A DNA stretch of 12,640 nt from Clostridium sp. UBA1056 (GCA_002316385.1 DCDL01000063.1:38127-50766); one strand, 5' to 3'; counted from the first letter of the stretch, positions 1 through 6,627 are shown. The notes: generated by a model from the letters alone, not told the origin. A program made the numbers and translations.

Positions 1-10
1 TCTTACTTAT

Positions 11-25
11 GCAAATGGCATTTGC
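11..25. repeat. short perfect inverted repeat at window edge
   Basis: Seven-base arms GCAAATG and CATTTGC flank a single central base. The loop is too small for an RNA hairpin, so if it is functional it would be a protein-binding site. The rest of bases 1-146 shows no gene I can support. The first frame is open only to about base 87 and has no recognisable product. Chance is a real possibility. Confidence 0.3.
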
Positions 26-146
26 TAACAATAATATTAAAGTGCATATTCAATATTTTATATAAGAGTAGTAATATATTTTGCTAAAGCCCTTTTTCTA
101 TACGATAATATGTTAGATAAATATTTAGTTAATAATAAGGAATATA

Positions 147-617
147 TTATCTAGTTAATTTCTTTATTATATCTTCGAGATGTGGATACATATTTAAAAG
201 TTCCGATCTCTCAAATAACTCAAAATCATCAAAAGTAAATGCAGGTGATACCATACATCCAACTAAAGCAAATCCATCATTGTTCATAGAAGAACCAAAT
301 ATATACCCCTTAGGAACTAAAACTTGTGGAACCTCTCCTTTTTCTATATCTAATCCTAATTGTTTAGTTATAAGCTCACCCCCTGGTGTTATCATATAGA
401 TAGTCAGGGGTTGACCATCGTGATAATACCACATCTCATCAGAAGTTAATCTGTGAAAATGAGATACATTTCCAGTTTCAAGTAAGAAATATATGCTACT
501 AAATAATTTTTTATCTTCTCTAAAGAAATCTTCTGATATTACTGATTCTTTGAAGTATCCTCCTTCCACATGGGGTGTCATATCTAATTTTTCTATATAA
601 TATTGTGCTGATTTCAT
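147..617 (-). CDS. DUF985 / cupin_5 family protein
   Basis: This 156-residue protein matches the small single-domain cupins of the DUF985 (cupin_5) family, a beta-barrel fold whose biochemical role is mostly unknown. Visible family marks are HVEGGYFKES (residues 16-25), the first cupin motif SHFHRLTSDEMWYYHDG (52-68) with possible metal ligands H53, H55 and E61, the second motif VPKGYIFGS (101-109), the LVGCMVSPAFTFDDFEL stretch (118-134) and a C-terminal YPHLEDIIKKLT. The length is normal for the family and the gene looks intact. The start is fixed by an AGGAGG ribosome binding site about six bases upstream. It runs opposite to all other genes here and diverges from the DUF4272 gene, with 295 bases between them. 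No signal peptide or membrane segment is seen, so it should be cytosolic. The family assignment is fairly secure; a substrate cannot be inferred. Confidence 0.88.
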   Translation of the reverse strand: MKSAQYYIEKLDMTPHVEGGYFKESVISEDFFREDKKLFSSIYFLLETGNVSHFHRLTSDEMWYYHDGQPLTIYMITPGGELITKQLGLDIEKGEVPQVLVPKGYIFGSSMNNDGFALVGCMVSPAFTFDDFELFERSELLNMYPHLEDIIKKLTR

Positions 618-622
618 TCTCT

Positions 623-629
623 ACCTCCT
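623..629 (-). promoter_or_regulatory. ribosome binding site of the cupin gene
   Basis: On the minus strand the bases read TAGGAGGTAG just before the ATG at 617. This near-perfect Shine-Dalgarno sequence with about five to six bases of spacing fixes the start codon. Confidence 0.8.
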
Positions 630-644
630 AAGTATAATAAATTT

Positions 645-673
645 ATTATATCAAAAACTTAATGATTTGTAGA
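645..673 (-). promoter_or_regulatory. possible promoter of the cupin gene
   Basis: On the minus strand a TATAAT hexamer lies at 650-645. Seventeen bases upstream is TCTACA (673-668), four of six matches to the sigma-A -35 consensus. The resulting 5' leader would be about 20-25 bases. In such AT-rich DNA, TATAAT alone is weak evidence; the spacing and the -35 give modest support. Confidence 0.4.
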
Positions 674-838
674 ATTAATAGAAATTAATTGCTACGCGTA
701 TGTATTTAAAGAGTTTTCAAAGGTAAGTAGAAAGAGATAATTAATGATTATCTTAGACTATAATAAATGGTAAAATTAGAATAGAATTATTTATTAAGAG
801 AATGGTGAATTTCAGGATAGGTGTAGTTGTGATAAGGT

Positions 839-877
839 TAATAAGAAAGAATATCATTTTACTTATTAGAATATAAT
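839..877 (+). promoter_or_regulatory. possible promoter and operator-like repeat before the DUF4272 gene
   Basis: A TATAAT hexamer sits at 872-877, about 35 bases before the GTG start at 913, with no convincing -35. Just upstream is an inverted repeat TAATAAG (839-845) / CTTATTA (862-868), which could be an operator overlapping the -35 region. A second TATAAT at 759-764 also lacks a -35 partner. The rest of the 618-912 gap shows nothing else I can name. Confidence 0.3.
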
Positions 878-912
878 GTGATGGTCTGTTATAAAGATAA
901 GGGGGAAAGAGT

Positions 913-1581
913 GTGAATTCATTAGAAAGAAAACAAAAATCGATAGAAATATTAAAAGCTAATAAAGTTCCATATATGGAAGGACTTCCAGTCATTGAGG
1001 ATGTAAATGAAATAGAGGTGCGAAGTGCAGAAGAAATAGCGAAACGTGCTATTGCTTGTTTAATCTCCATTCAAGTGGCTTGTGATATTAATAGTGGAGA
1101 AAATATTGAAGAATCCAAGGAGTTTTTCAAAGGATTTTTAGACAAGTATGGGGTAAAAGAAGAGTTAACAGAAGCTGAGGAGAAAATTATATTTAGTAAT
1201 CCAGAAAAGCAAGATGTAATTAATATGGCATGGAAATATGAAGCTTATTGGACACTTATTTGGTCACTAGGAATTGTAGATAAACTAGAATATCCTTCGC
1301 AAATATGTGATTGTGATTTTGCAATTCGTGCAGTAGCAGATTGTGAAGATTTTAATGATTTTATGAAAATAGTTAAATTAAAAGATATAGACGAAATATT
1401 AGATGAGGCGGATTTAATTTATCGTTATAACTGGGCTTGTGTAGATGCTAGAATACATGGGGAAAATTCACCAGCATATTTAGATTCAGGAGTAGTATTT
1501 GAACGTCATTGGGGATTAAACTGGCTTATTGGAAAAGGTACATATAATGATAGCTGGGACAGCATCTCAACAGATACTTAA
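913..1581 (+). CDS. DUF4272 domain-containing protein
   Basis: This 222-residue soluble protein matches the DUF4272 family, whose biochemical function is not known. Diagnostic stretches are the N-terminal ERKQKSIEILKANKVP (5-20), the central WKYEAYWTLIWSLG (107-120) followed by a Pro and CDCD (132-135), then EADLIYRYNWACVDARIHG (165-183), ERHWGLNWL (197-205) and the C-terminal WDSISTDT (215-222). Length and both ends fit a complete member. The start is GTG at 913, preceded by an AAGGGGG ribosome binding site (899-905) with seven bases of spacing. The gene ends in tandem stops (TAATAA). No signal peptide or membrane helix is visible. Family members are often found next to small accessory genes, and here a decayed small ORF follows after 11 bases, suggesting a former two-gene unit. 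Any role in toxin immunity or stress would be a guess. Confidence 0.85.
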   Translation: MNSLERKQKSIEILKANKVPYMEGLPVIEDVNEIEVRSAEEIAKRAIACLISIQVACDINSGENIEESKEFFKGFLDKYGVKEELTEAEEKIIFSNPEKQDVINMAWKYEAYWTLIWSLGIVDKLEYPSQICDCDFAIRAVADCEDFNDFMKIVKLKDIDEILDEADLIYRYNWACVDARIHGENSPAYLDSGVVFERHWGLNWLIGKGTYNDSWDSISTDT

Positions 1582-1592
1582 TAAAGCAGAAT

Positions 1593-1861
1593 ATGAAATT
1601 ATTTAATTATAATTCAATAATACAGATGATTCAACAGGAAGATTTATATGTGGAAATCTATGAATTTCAGAAAAAGAACTTAGTGATTTAATTAAGTATA
1701 AATTTGATGTATATTTTATATTTGAATTTATTTACTTAAATTATTAGAAATCAATGGATTGATGAGAGTGAATATTTTGTTTTGTATTCAAAGATGATAT
1801 AATAAAAATATTACTTGGTGTGCTAGGTGAACTTAGTAATTTTCATAAAAGAATTATTTAG
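1593..1861 (+). pseudogene. decayed small gene, family unknown
   Basis: Fragments in different frames read in order like one small protein of roughly 90 residues. They begin MKLFNYNS from ATG 1593. The next, from about 1613, reads FNNTDDSTGRFICGNL, meets an in-frame TGA at 1661-1663, then continues ISEKELSDLIKYKFDVYFI up to about 1744. The third, from 1749, reads NQWIDESEYFVLYSK. It shifts frame near 1787-1793 and continues DDIIKILLGVLGELSNFHKRII to a TAG at 1859-1861. So there is one premature stop and two or three frameshifts. The composition (charged, hydrophobic, Trp/Cys/Gly-containing) looks protein-like, unlike the non-coding DNA that follows. It lies 11 bases after the DUF4272 stop in the same direction. 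No ribosome binding site precedes ATG 1593. The alternative is chance reading of AT-rich intergenic DNA; the fragments are short, so confidence is moderate. Confidence 0.42.
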
Positions 1862-1886
1862 TTCATATATGTAACATTATATATAG

Positions 1887-1914
1887 CATTATAACTTTTT
1901 AAAAAGTTATAATG
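1887..1914. repeat. perfect 28-bp palindrome
   Basis: The left arm CATTATAACTTTTT (1887-1900) is the exact reverse complement of the right arm (1901-1914) with no spacer. As RNA it could form an 11-bp stem with a six-base loop, but the following bases are GGAAACT, with no U-tract on the plus strand, so it is not a normal intrinsic terminator. A dimeric regulator's operator or a cruciform-forming site fits better. It lies about 210 bases before the first response regulator gene and just after the decayed gene. Confidence 0.7.
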
Positions 1915-1932
1915 GAAACTATTTAAATATTT

Positions 1933-1956
1933 AACATTTTAAAATTTAAAAATGTT
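1933..1956. repeat. inverted repeat, 8-bp arms
   Basis: Arms AACATTTT (1933-1940) and AAAATGTT (1949-1956) surround an eight-base AT-only centre. It could be an operator or a weak hairpin. It is AT-rich enough that chance is possible. Confidence 0.4.
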
Positions 1957-1980
1957 GGTCCATTCATTGGAAATAGGTGG

Positions 1981-2004
1981 TATCTATCTTTCTATGTATA
2001 GATA
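1981..2004. repeat. inverted repeat, 7-bp arms
   Basis: Arms TATCTAT (1981-1987) and ATAGATA (1998-2004) enclose a ten-base loop. This could be a hairpin in the leader of the first response regulator transcript, or an operator. No riboswitch family was recognised around it. Confidence 0.35.
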
Positions 2005-2121
2005 AAGGCGAAATATAAATAATATTATTATCTATGATGTATTTAACTAGTACAATAGGTAAAAATTATAAAAACAAAACACATAAAGCAATAAGTTATT
2101 AGTATAGGTTAGGGCATAGAA

Positions 2122-2805
2122 ATGAATAATACATATAAATTATTGATAATTGAAGATGATAAAGCCATGTGTGAAGTGTTAAGTAATCTTCTAAATAAAT
2201 GGGAATTTGAAGTAAATGTTTGTGAAGACTTTGAAAAAATAATAGAGTGTTTTTTAAAATGTGAACCTGACGTTATCCTTATGGATATTAATCTTCCAGT
2301 TTGTGATGGATTTTATTGGTGTAAAAAGATAAGACAAATATCTAAAACACCAATCATATTTGTATCTTCAAGGGATAGTAATATGGAGATAGTAATGGCA
2401 ATGAATAATGGTGGAGATGACTTTATACAAAAACCATTTAACTCAGAGGTGTTAATTGCAAAATTACAAGCTATTATAAGAAGGACATATGAGTATAAAA
2501 ATGAAGAAGCAAAAGTATTAAAATGTGATGATTTACTATTAAATTTAGATAATGCAACTCTTTTATATAATGAAAAATCCTTAGGGCTTACAAAAAATGA
2601 AATACTGCTTTTGAAAACTCTTATGGAAAATAAGGGAAAAGGTGTTTCTAGAAGCAAGCTAATGAAAAAGCTTTGGGATGATGATATTTATGTTAATGAA
2701 AATACTTTAACCGTTAATATTAATAGATTAAGAAATAGATTAGAGAAATTTGGAATAAAAGGTTTAATAGTAACCCAAAAAGGCATTGGATATATAATAT
2801 TATGA
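2122..2805 (+). CDS. OmpR-family response regulator, Bce-type (module 1)
   Basis: This 227-residue transcription factor has an N-terminal receiver domain (about 5-120) and a C-terminal winged-helix DNA-binding domain (about 132-226). The receiver has the acidic pocket E11/D12/D13, phospho-acceptor D55 in ILMDINLP, the switch Ser in VSSRDS (82-83) and K104 in IQKPF. The DNA-binding domain shows LTKNEILLLKTL (156-167), the recognition-helix region ENTLTVNINRLRNRL (193-207) and the wing GIGYIIL at the end. All residues needed for phosphorylation are present. With the kinase and ABC genes behind it, it fits the BceR group that activates peptide-antibiotic resistance transporters. The start is ATG 2122; only a weak GGTTAGGGC-like ribosome binding site precedes it. 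An intrinsic terminator begins five bases after the stop codon, so much of its transcript may end there rather than run into the kinase. Confidence 0.93.
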   Translation: MNNTYKLLIIEDDKAMCEVLSNLLNKWEFEVNVCEDFEKIIECFLKCEPDVILMDINLPVCDGFYWCKKIRQISKTPIIFVSSRDSNMEIVMAMNNGGDDFIQKPFNSEVLIAKLQAIIRRTYEYKNEEAKVLKCDDLLLNLDNATLLYNEKSLGLTKNEILLLKTLMENKGKGVSRSKLMKKLWDDDIYVNENTLTVNINRLRNRLEKFGIKGLIVTQKGIGYIIL

Positions 2806-2810
2806 TATTA

Positions 2811-2853
2811 GGTCAACTGTTTAGATAAAAACTCTAGATAGTTGGCCTTTTTT
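2811..2853 (+). terminator. intrinsic terminator between response regulator 1 and kinase 1
   Basis: A 15-bp stem pairs 2811-2825 with 2833-2847 (GGTCAACTGTTTAGA with TCTAGATAGTTGGCC, three G-U pairs) around the seven-base loop TAAAAAC, and is followed by six T. This is a textbook rho-independent terminator placed inside a two-component gene pair. It would lower kinase 1 expression relative to its regulator, or act as an attenuator. Confidence 0.85.
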
Positions 2854-2871
2854 AGGGAGAGAAAAGTAGCG

Positions 2872-3876
2872 ATGAAGATGATGGATTATATTAAGATTAA
2901 TAAAATATGGTTAATAAGCAATTCAATAATTTTTATAATTATTAATTGTATATTATATAGCAGCAGTACTATAAATAAAAGTTTCCAAGATATTGTGTAT
3001 ATGGATGTACTTATTGTATTAACAGTACTCATAGCTTTTATCTATGGCTTCATAAAAGAAAAGAATAAATATAGTAGTATTTTAAAATGCAGTGAGGAAT
3101 TAGATAATAAAATAAAGGATTTTCATTTAAATGTATTTTCAAATATGTTAGAAAAACAAAAGCTAGAGCATTTAAAGAAGGAAGAAATCTTAAAAAACAA
3201 TATAAATGATTTTGAAGATTATATTACAAAATGGGTTCATGATATTAAAATTAATATTGCTGTTATTTATCTATTATTAGAAAACCTTGAAGAGGAGCAA
3301 TCCCAAAAGACAATCTCTGAAATGAAACAAATGGAGTTTAGTGTAAATCAAATGCTATATGTTACAAGGGCAAACAATTATAATATAGATATAAAAAGTG
3401 AGCAGGTATCAGTAAAAGATGAAATTAAAAAGGCAATAAAAGAAAACACAGAGTTTTTCATAGATAAAAACATTGAAATAATAGTAGAAGTTGAAGGTTT
3501 TAACATAATAAGCGATAGAAAATGGATTCACTATATACTTTCTCAAATTATTAATAACAGCAGTAAGTACACTAATGAAAATGGAGAGCTATATATTTTT
3601 AGCAAAGAAGATAGTAAAGCTTATTATCTACACATTAAAGATAATGGGATTGGCATTCCAAAGGAAGATATAAATAGAATATTCAACAAAGGGTTTACTG
3701 GAAAGAATGGGAGGACAAGAACTAAATCAACTGGTATTGGTTTATATTATGCAAAAAAGATGTGTAATAACTTAAATATAGATTTGAAGGTAGAAAGTGA
3801 AGAGGGAGAGTACACTGAATTTATTTTAAGCTTTTATAAGTTAGAAGATTACTTCAATATTACACCGATGTCATAA
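2872..3876 (+). CDS. Bce-type intramembrane-sensing histidine kinase (module 1)
   Basis: This 334-residue membrane kinase has two N-terminal helices (about 11-31 and 43-61) with a short outer loop, a cytosolic linker rich in charged residues (62-118), the dimerisation/H-box region with phospho-acceptor H123, and a C-terminal ATPase domain. ATP-site motifs are intact: N-box QIINNSSKY (225-233), G1 box DNGIGIP (257-263), GFTGKNGR (274-281) and G2 box STGIGLYYA (286-294). The lack of an outer sensor domain is typical of BceS kinases, which sense through the partner transporter. The H-box reads WVHDIKINIA, so it lacks the usual Glu after His and the conserved Pro. I chose ATG 2872, preceded by AGGGAGAG (2854-2861). 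The frame is open further upstream to a TTG at 2842, but that lies inside the terminator stem. Activity of this kinase is likely but less sure than for the second one. Confidence 0.9.
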   Translation: MKMMDYIKINKIWLISNSIIFIIINCILYSSSTINKSFQDIVYMDVLIVLTVLIAFIYGFIKEKNKYSSILKCSEELDNKIKDFHLNVFSNMLEKQKLEHLKKEEILKNNINDFEDYITKWVHDIKINIAVIYLLLENLEEEQSQKTISEMKQMEFSVNQMLYVTRANNYNIDIKSEQVSVKDEIKKAIKENTEFFIDKNIEIIVEVEGFNIISDRKWIHYILSQIINNSSKYTNENGELYIFSKEDSKAYYLHIKDNGIGIPKEDINRIFNKGFTGKNGRTRTKSTGIGLYYAKKMCNNLNIDLKVESEEGEYTEFILSFYKLEDYFNITPMS

Positions 3877-3953
3877 TAGAGCTTGATTTGTAACCTGAAT
3901 AGATGGAAGAATACTTAGGTGCAAATTATACTATAGATATGAGGTGATAGTTT
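3877..3953 (+). promoter_or_regulatory. probable control region of the module 1 transporter
   Basis: This 77-base gap is the place where BceR-type regulators activate the transporter genes in known modules. It holds a TATACT -10 candidate (3927-3932) with a poor -35. An imperfect inverted repeat TTTGTAACCT (3887-3896) / AGGTGCAAA (3917-3925) lies just upstream, as expected for an activator-dependent promoter. A GAGGTGAT ribosome binding site (3941-3948) precedes the ATPase start. Promoter and operator calls are inferences from position and symmetry. Confidence 0.45.
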
Positions 3954-4718
3954 ATGAAAAAAATCGTAGAGGTATCAAATTTAATTAAGGATTATGGGCG
4001 ACTAACGAATAAACATAAAATATTGAAGGAAATAGATTTAGAGATTAATGAGGGGGAATTCTTTAGTATAATGGGTCCTTCAGGGTCAGGAAAGACAACA
4101 TTTTTAAATATTATGTCAACAATAGATAAGGCAACTTCTGGAAAGGTCATAATTGATGGTAAAGATGTAAATAGTCTAAAAGAAGATGAATTAGCTAGGT
4201 TTAGAAGAGATGTAATAGGTTTTGTTTTTCAAGATTTTAATTTGTTGGATAGTATGACAATAAGAGATAATATTGCATTACCATTAACACTAAACAGTGA
4301 AAAGATAGAGATAATAATGGAAAGGATCAATAAACTGACAAAACTCTTAGGAATAGAAAAACATCTAGATAAGTATCCTTATCAATTATCGGGAGGGCAA
4401 AAGCAAAGAGCAGCAATTTGTAGAGCATTAATTACATCTCCAAAGGTAATTTTTGCAGATGAGCCAACTGGTGCTTTAGATTCTAAATCATCTGTAGAAG
4501 TTCTTGAGTGCTTTGCCAATATTAATAAAAGTTATAATACCACAATTGTTATGGTAACTCATGATGCTAGGGCTGCAAGTTATGCAAATAGAGTAATGTT
4601 TTTAAAGGATGGGAGTATAAATGGTGAGCTATATAGCAGAGGGAATAAAAGTGAGATGTTTAAAAAGATTCTTAATATGATAGCAGTTATGGGAGGAGAA
4701 AGTGATGAACTCATTTAA
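3954..4718 (+). CDS. Bce-type ABC transporter ATP-binding protein (module 1)
   Basis: This 254-residue ATPase powers the permease encoded next to it; the family belongs to the MacB/LolD-like (type VII) ABC group. All motifs are intact: Walker A GPSGSGKTT (41-49), Q-loop Q93 in FVFQDFNLLD, signature LSGGQ (145-149), Walker B VIFADE (165-170) with catalytic E170, D-loop GALDS (173-177) and H-loop H203. The C-terminal tail after about residue 225, ending GGESDELI, is also found in the second ATPase of this window. The start is ATG 3954 with a good ribosome binding site. Its end overlaps the permease gene by 14 bases, implying coupled translation of a fixed-ratio complex. It aligns without gaps to the second ATPase, with about half of residues identical by hand count. 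The complex would act at the inner face of the membrane in antimicrobial-peptide sensing and target protection. Confidence 0.94.
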   Translation: MKKIVEVSNLIKDYGRLTNKHKILKEIDLEINEGEFFSIMGPSGSGKTTFLNIMSTIDKATSGKVIIDGKDVNSLKEDELARFRRDVIGFVFQDFNLLDSMTIRDNIALPLTLNSEKIEIIMERINKLTKLLGIEKHLDKYPYQLSGGQKQRAAICRALITSPKVIFADEPTGALDSKSSVEVLECFANINKSYNTTIVMVTHDARAASYANRVMFLKDGSINGELYSRGNKSEMFKKILNMIAVMGGESDELI

Positions 4719-6627
4719 ACTATCATTTGAGCTTTTTAAGAATAATATAAAGGTATATAAACTTTATTTGCTTATTACAATTGTTTCTGTTGCAGCTTTT
4801 TATAACTTTTTAGCAATAGAAAATAATGAAGCATTTATTTCTGTAAGCGAAAGATTTCAGGCAGCAAGTGTAGCAAGTATTTCTTGTGGTTTTATTTTAG
4901 TATGCACAGTAATATATTTTATATTTAATGCAGATAAGTTTTTCCTATTAAATAGGCAAAAAGAGACTGCCTTGTATATGCTAATGGGAGTTACTCAATC
5001 AAAAATCGGACAAGTATTTGCAATAGAAAGTCTATTCCTTGGAGTTGTTTCCATATTTAGTGGACTCGCATTTGGAATAATTTTATCTAAATTGTTTTTT
5101 ATGCTTTTAGCAAAGTCAATCTTTTTAAATTTAGAAATACCTTTCAAGATATCGTTAAATTCTATCATCATAGTAATCTTAGTATTCTCATGTATTTTCG
5201 CAGCAATAGGCTATAAAAAATACAGGGTGGTAAAGAAAAGTAAACTCATAGATATGATTAATGCTACAAAGGAAAAAGAAGAGCTTCCAAAGTTAAGATA
5301 TTTTAAAGGAATTTTAGGTGTGCTATTAATTTTAGCTGGATACATGGCCGGTATTATGATTAAAAGCTGGGATTTAGATTTGATGATTTCATCTGTGACA
5401 GCGCTGTTATGTGTTTCAATTGGAACTTATTTTTTCTTTGGAAGTTTCATGTCTATAGTTCTTGATAAGGTAATTAAAAATAAAAAGCTAGTATACAAAA
5501 ATGTTATGTTAGTGAGCATTTCTAATGTGTATTTTAGACTAAAGGGGAATTATCGCAATCTAGCTATGACTGCAATATTATGTGCAGCAGCTATAACAGC
5601 CTTTGGAACAAGCTTGTCTTTTAATGAAGTTGCAAAAAGAGAAGCTATTAAAGAATCTCCATATAGTTTTAGTTATGAAAGTAATGATGAAGAATCAAAG
5701 GAAAAAGCAGTAGAGACAATTAAACAATCTAATCATCAGTTCATTGGAATTAATGAAAATATATTTTTCTTGGGAGAGGTTAAGTATAAAAACTACTCTA
5801 GGAAAGTAGATTACAATCATGAAGCAATAATAACAAGCTATTCAACATTAAAAAAGAACTTAGAATTTTTACATTATAAAGTAACAGATAATATTGAACC
5901 AAAGGGAAAAGAAGCTGTTTTTATAGCAAGTGCAACAACATTAGCACCGACCTTTAATGTTGTGAAAAAGGAAATAGAAATAAATAATAGAGAATTTGTT
6001 ATAAAAACACAAGAAGAAGTCCCCTTCACTGGAATTATAGATAAATTAGGAACAAAAAATATATATGTATTAGAAGATAGTGAATATGAAAAGGTAAAGA
6101 AAGGTTTTAATGAGGTATCATTAAATTGCGTTCAAATAAGCAATGAGGTAGATTCAAAGCAATTAATCTTAGATATAAGGAAGGTCATAAATCAAGGCGA
6201 GGTATATCCACGTATTAGTGAATATACATGGGATTATTATGCAATAGAAATATTTCATTTTCTTGGGATGGTAATGTCTATAATATTTATACTTTCAACC
6301 TTTAGTACAATGTATTTTAAAATATTAAAGGATGCATTTATGGATAAAGAACAGTACATAACATTGAAGAAAGTAGGAATGAGTAAAGAAGAAATAAAAA
6401 AATCTGTATATGTGCAAGTTGCAATCTCATTTATCTTACCTTGCAGTGTAGCAATATTACACAGTATTATTGCTATGAAGATGTTAGAACAAGTAATGAA
6501 TTTTTCTTTTAATCTTCAGCTAATAATTTCTTTAGGATTATATTCAATAACAATGATTTTATTCTATATTTTCATTAGTAATAATTATGTGAATATGGTT
6601 TATGAAGAAGGTGATAGCGGTGCTTAA
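4705..6627 (+). CDS. Bce-type ABC transporter permease, FtsX-like (module 1)
   Basis: This permease of 640 residues has the BceB architecture of ten membrane helices with one large outer domain. Helices are at about 18-37, 55-77, 105-130, 150-170, 201-220, 228-252, 283-303, 516-538, 569-592 and 604-625. The extracellular domain spans about 304-515 (some 210 residues) and should bind the antibiotic or its lipid complex. FtsX-like segments include RQKETALYMLMGVTQSKIGQ (84-103), which couples to the ATPase, and the matching EQYITLKKVGMSKEEI near 549-564. The length is normal for the family. I chose ATG 4705, six bases after GGGAGGAG (4691-4698); a GTG directly before it (4702) is the alternative. 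The start lies inside the end of the ATPase gene and the last eight bases overlap the hydrolase start, so three genes are translationally chained. Confidence 0.92.
   Translation: MNSFKLSFELFKNNIKVYKLYLLITIVSVAAFYNFLAIENNEAFISVSERFQAASVASISCGFILVCTVIYFIFNADKFFLLNRQKETALYMLMGVTQSKIGQVFAIESLFLGVVSIFSGLAFGIILSKLFFMLLAKSIFLNLEIPFKISLNSIIIVILVFSCIFAAIGYKKYRVVKKSKLIDMINATKEKEELPKLRYFKGILGVLLILAGYMAGIMIKSWDLDLMISSVTALLCVSIGTYFFFGSFMSIVLDKVIKNKKLVYKNVMLVSISNVYFRLKGNYRNLAMTAILCAAAITAFGTSLSFNEVAKREAIKESPYSFSYESNDEESKEKAVETIKQSNHQFIGINENIFFLGEVKYKNYSRKVDYNHEAIITSYSTLKKNLEFLHYKVTDNIEPKGKEAVFIASATTLAPTFNVVKKEIEINNREFVIKTQEEVPFTGIIDKLGTKNIYVLEDSEYEKVKKGFNEVSLNCVQISNEVDSKQLILDIRKVINQGEVYPRISEYTWDYYAIEIFHFLGMVMSIIFILSTFSTMYFKILKDAFMDKEQYITLKKVGMSKEEIKKSVYVQVAISFILPCSVAILHSIIAMKMLEQVMNFSFNLQLIISLGLYSITMILFYIFISNNYVNMVYEEGDSGA
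6608..6615 (+). promoter_or_regulatory. ribosome binding site deciding the hydrolase start
   Basis: AAGGTGAT lies inside the end of the permease gene and is correctly spaced for the GTG at 6620: four bases from its end, eight from the AGG core. The ATG at 6602 has no Shine-Dalgarno sequence in front of it. This supports a GTG start and an eight-base overlap with the permease gene. Confidence 0.7.

Larger units (their letters stand above)
1862..2121. other. non-coding region with symmetric elements upstream of module 1
   Basis: These 260 bases hold no supportable gene. They contain three successive inverted repeats (1887-1914, 1933-1956, 1981-2004). A candidate -10 TACAAT lies at 2051-2056, with TTATCT 17 bases upstream (2028-2033) as a poor -35. 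It is presumably the promoter and control region of the first response regulator, but no promoter here is convincing. Confidence 0.5.

Noticed and set aside
113..154. TTAGATAA / TTATCTA pairing as terminator of the cupin gene
   Set aside because: The arms are short, the loop is about 27 bases and no T-run follows on the minus strand, so it is probably chance.
753..1070. Minus-strand 105-residue frame
   Set aside because: It overlaps the well-supported DUF4272 gene, is a low-complexity Ile/Phe/Ser/Thr translation typical of the antisense of AT-rich DNA, and has no ribosome binding site.
1593..1691. Intact 32-residue small protein starting at ATG 1593
   Set aside because: There is no ribosome binding site, and its later residues are out of frame with the more protein-like reading of the same bases. 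It is better explained as the start of a decayed gene.
1887..1914. Palindrome as an intrinsic terminator for the upstream genes
   Set aside because: The stem is followed by GGAAACT on the plus strand, with no U-tract, and it is almost entirely A-T paired; this does not fit a rho-independent terminator.
2313..2657. Minus-strand 114-residue frame
   Set aside because: It is antisense to the response regulator 1 gene, has no family features, and its composition reflects the opposite strand.
2842..2871. Extended TTG start for kinase 1
   Set aside because: The TTG and following codons lie in the right arm and T-run of the terminator hairpin, and the extension adds no family-like residues. ATG 2872 has AGGGAGAG upstream.
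6602..6619. ATG 6602 as hydrolase start
   Set aside because: No ribosome binding site precedes it, whereas AAGGTGAT at 6608-6615 is well placed for GTG 6620. The difference is only six residues, so it is not excluded.
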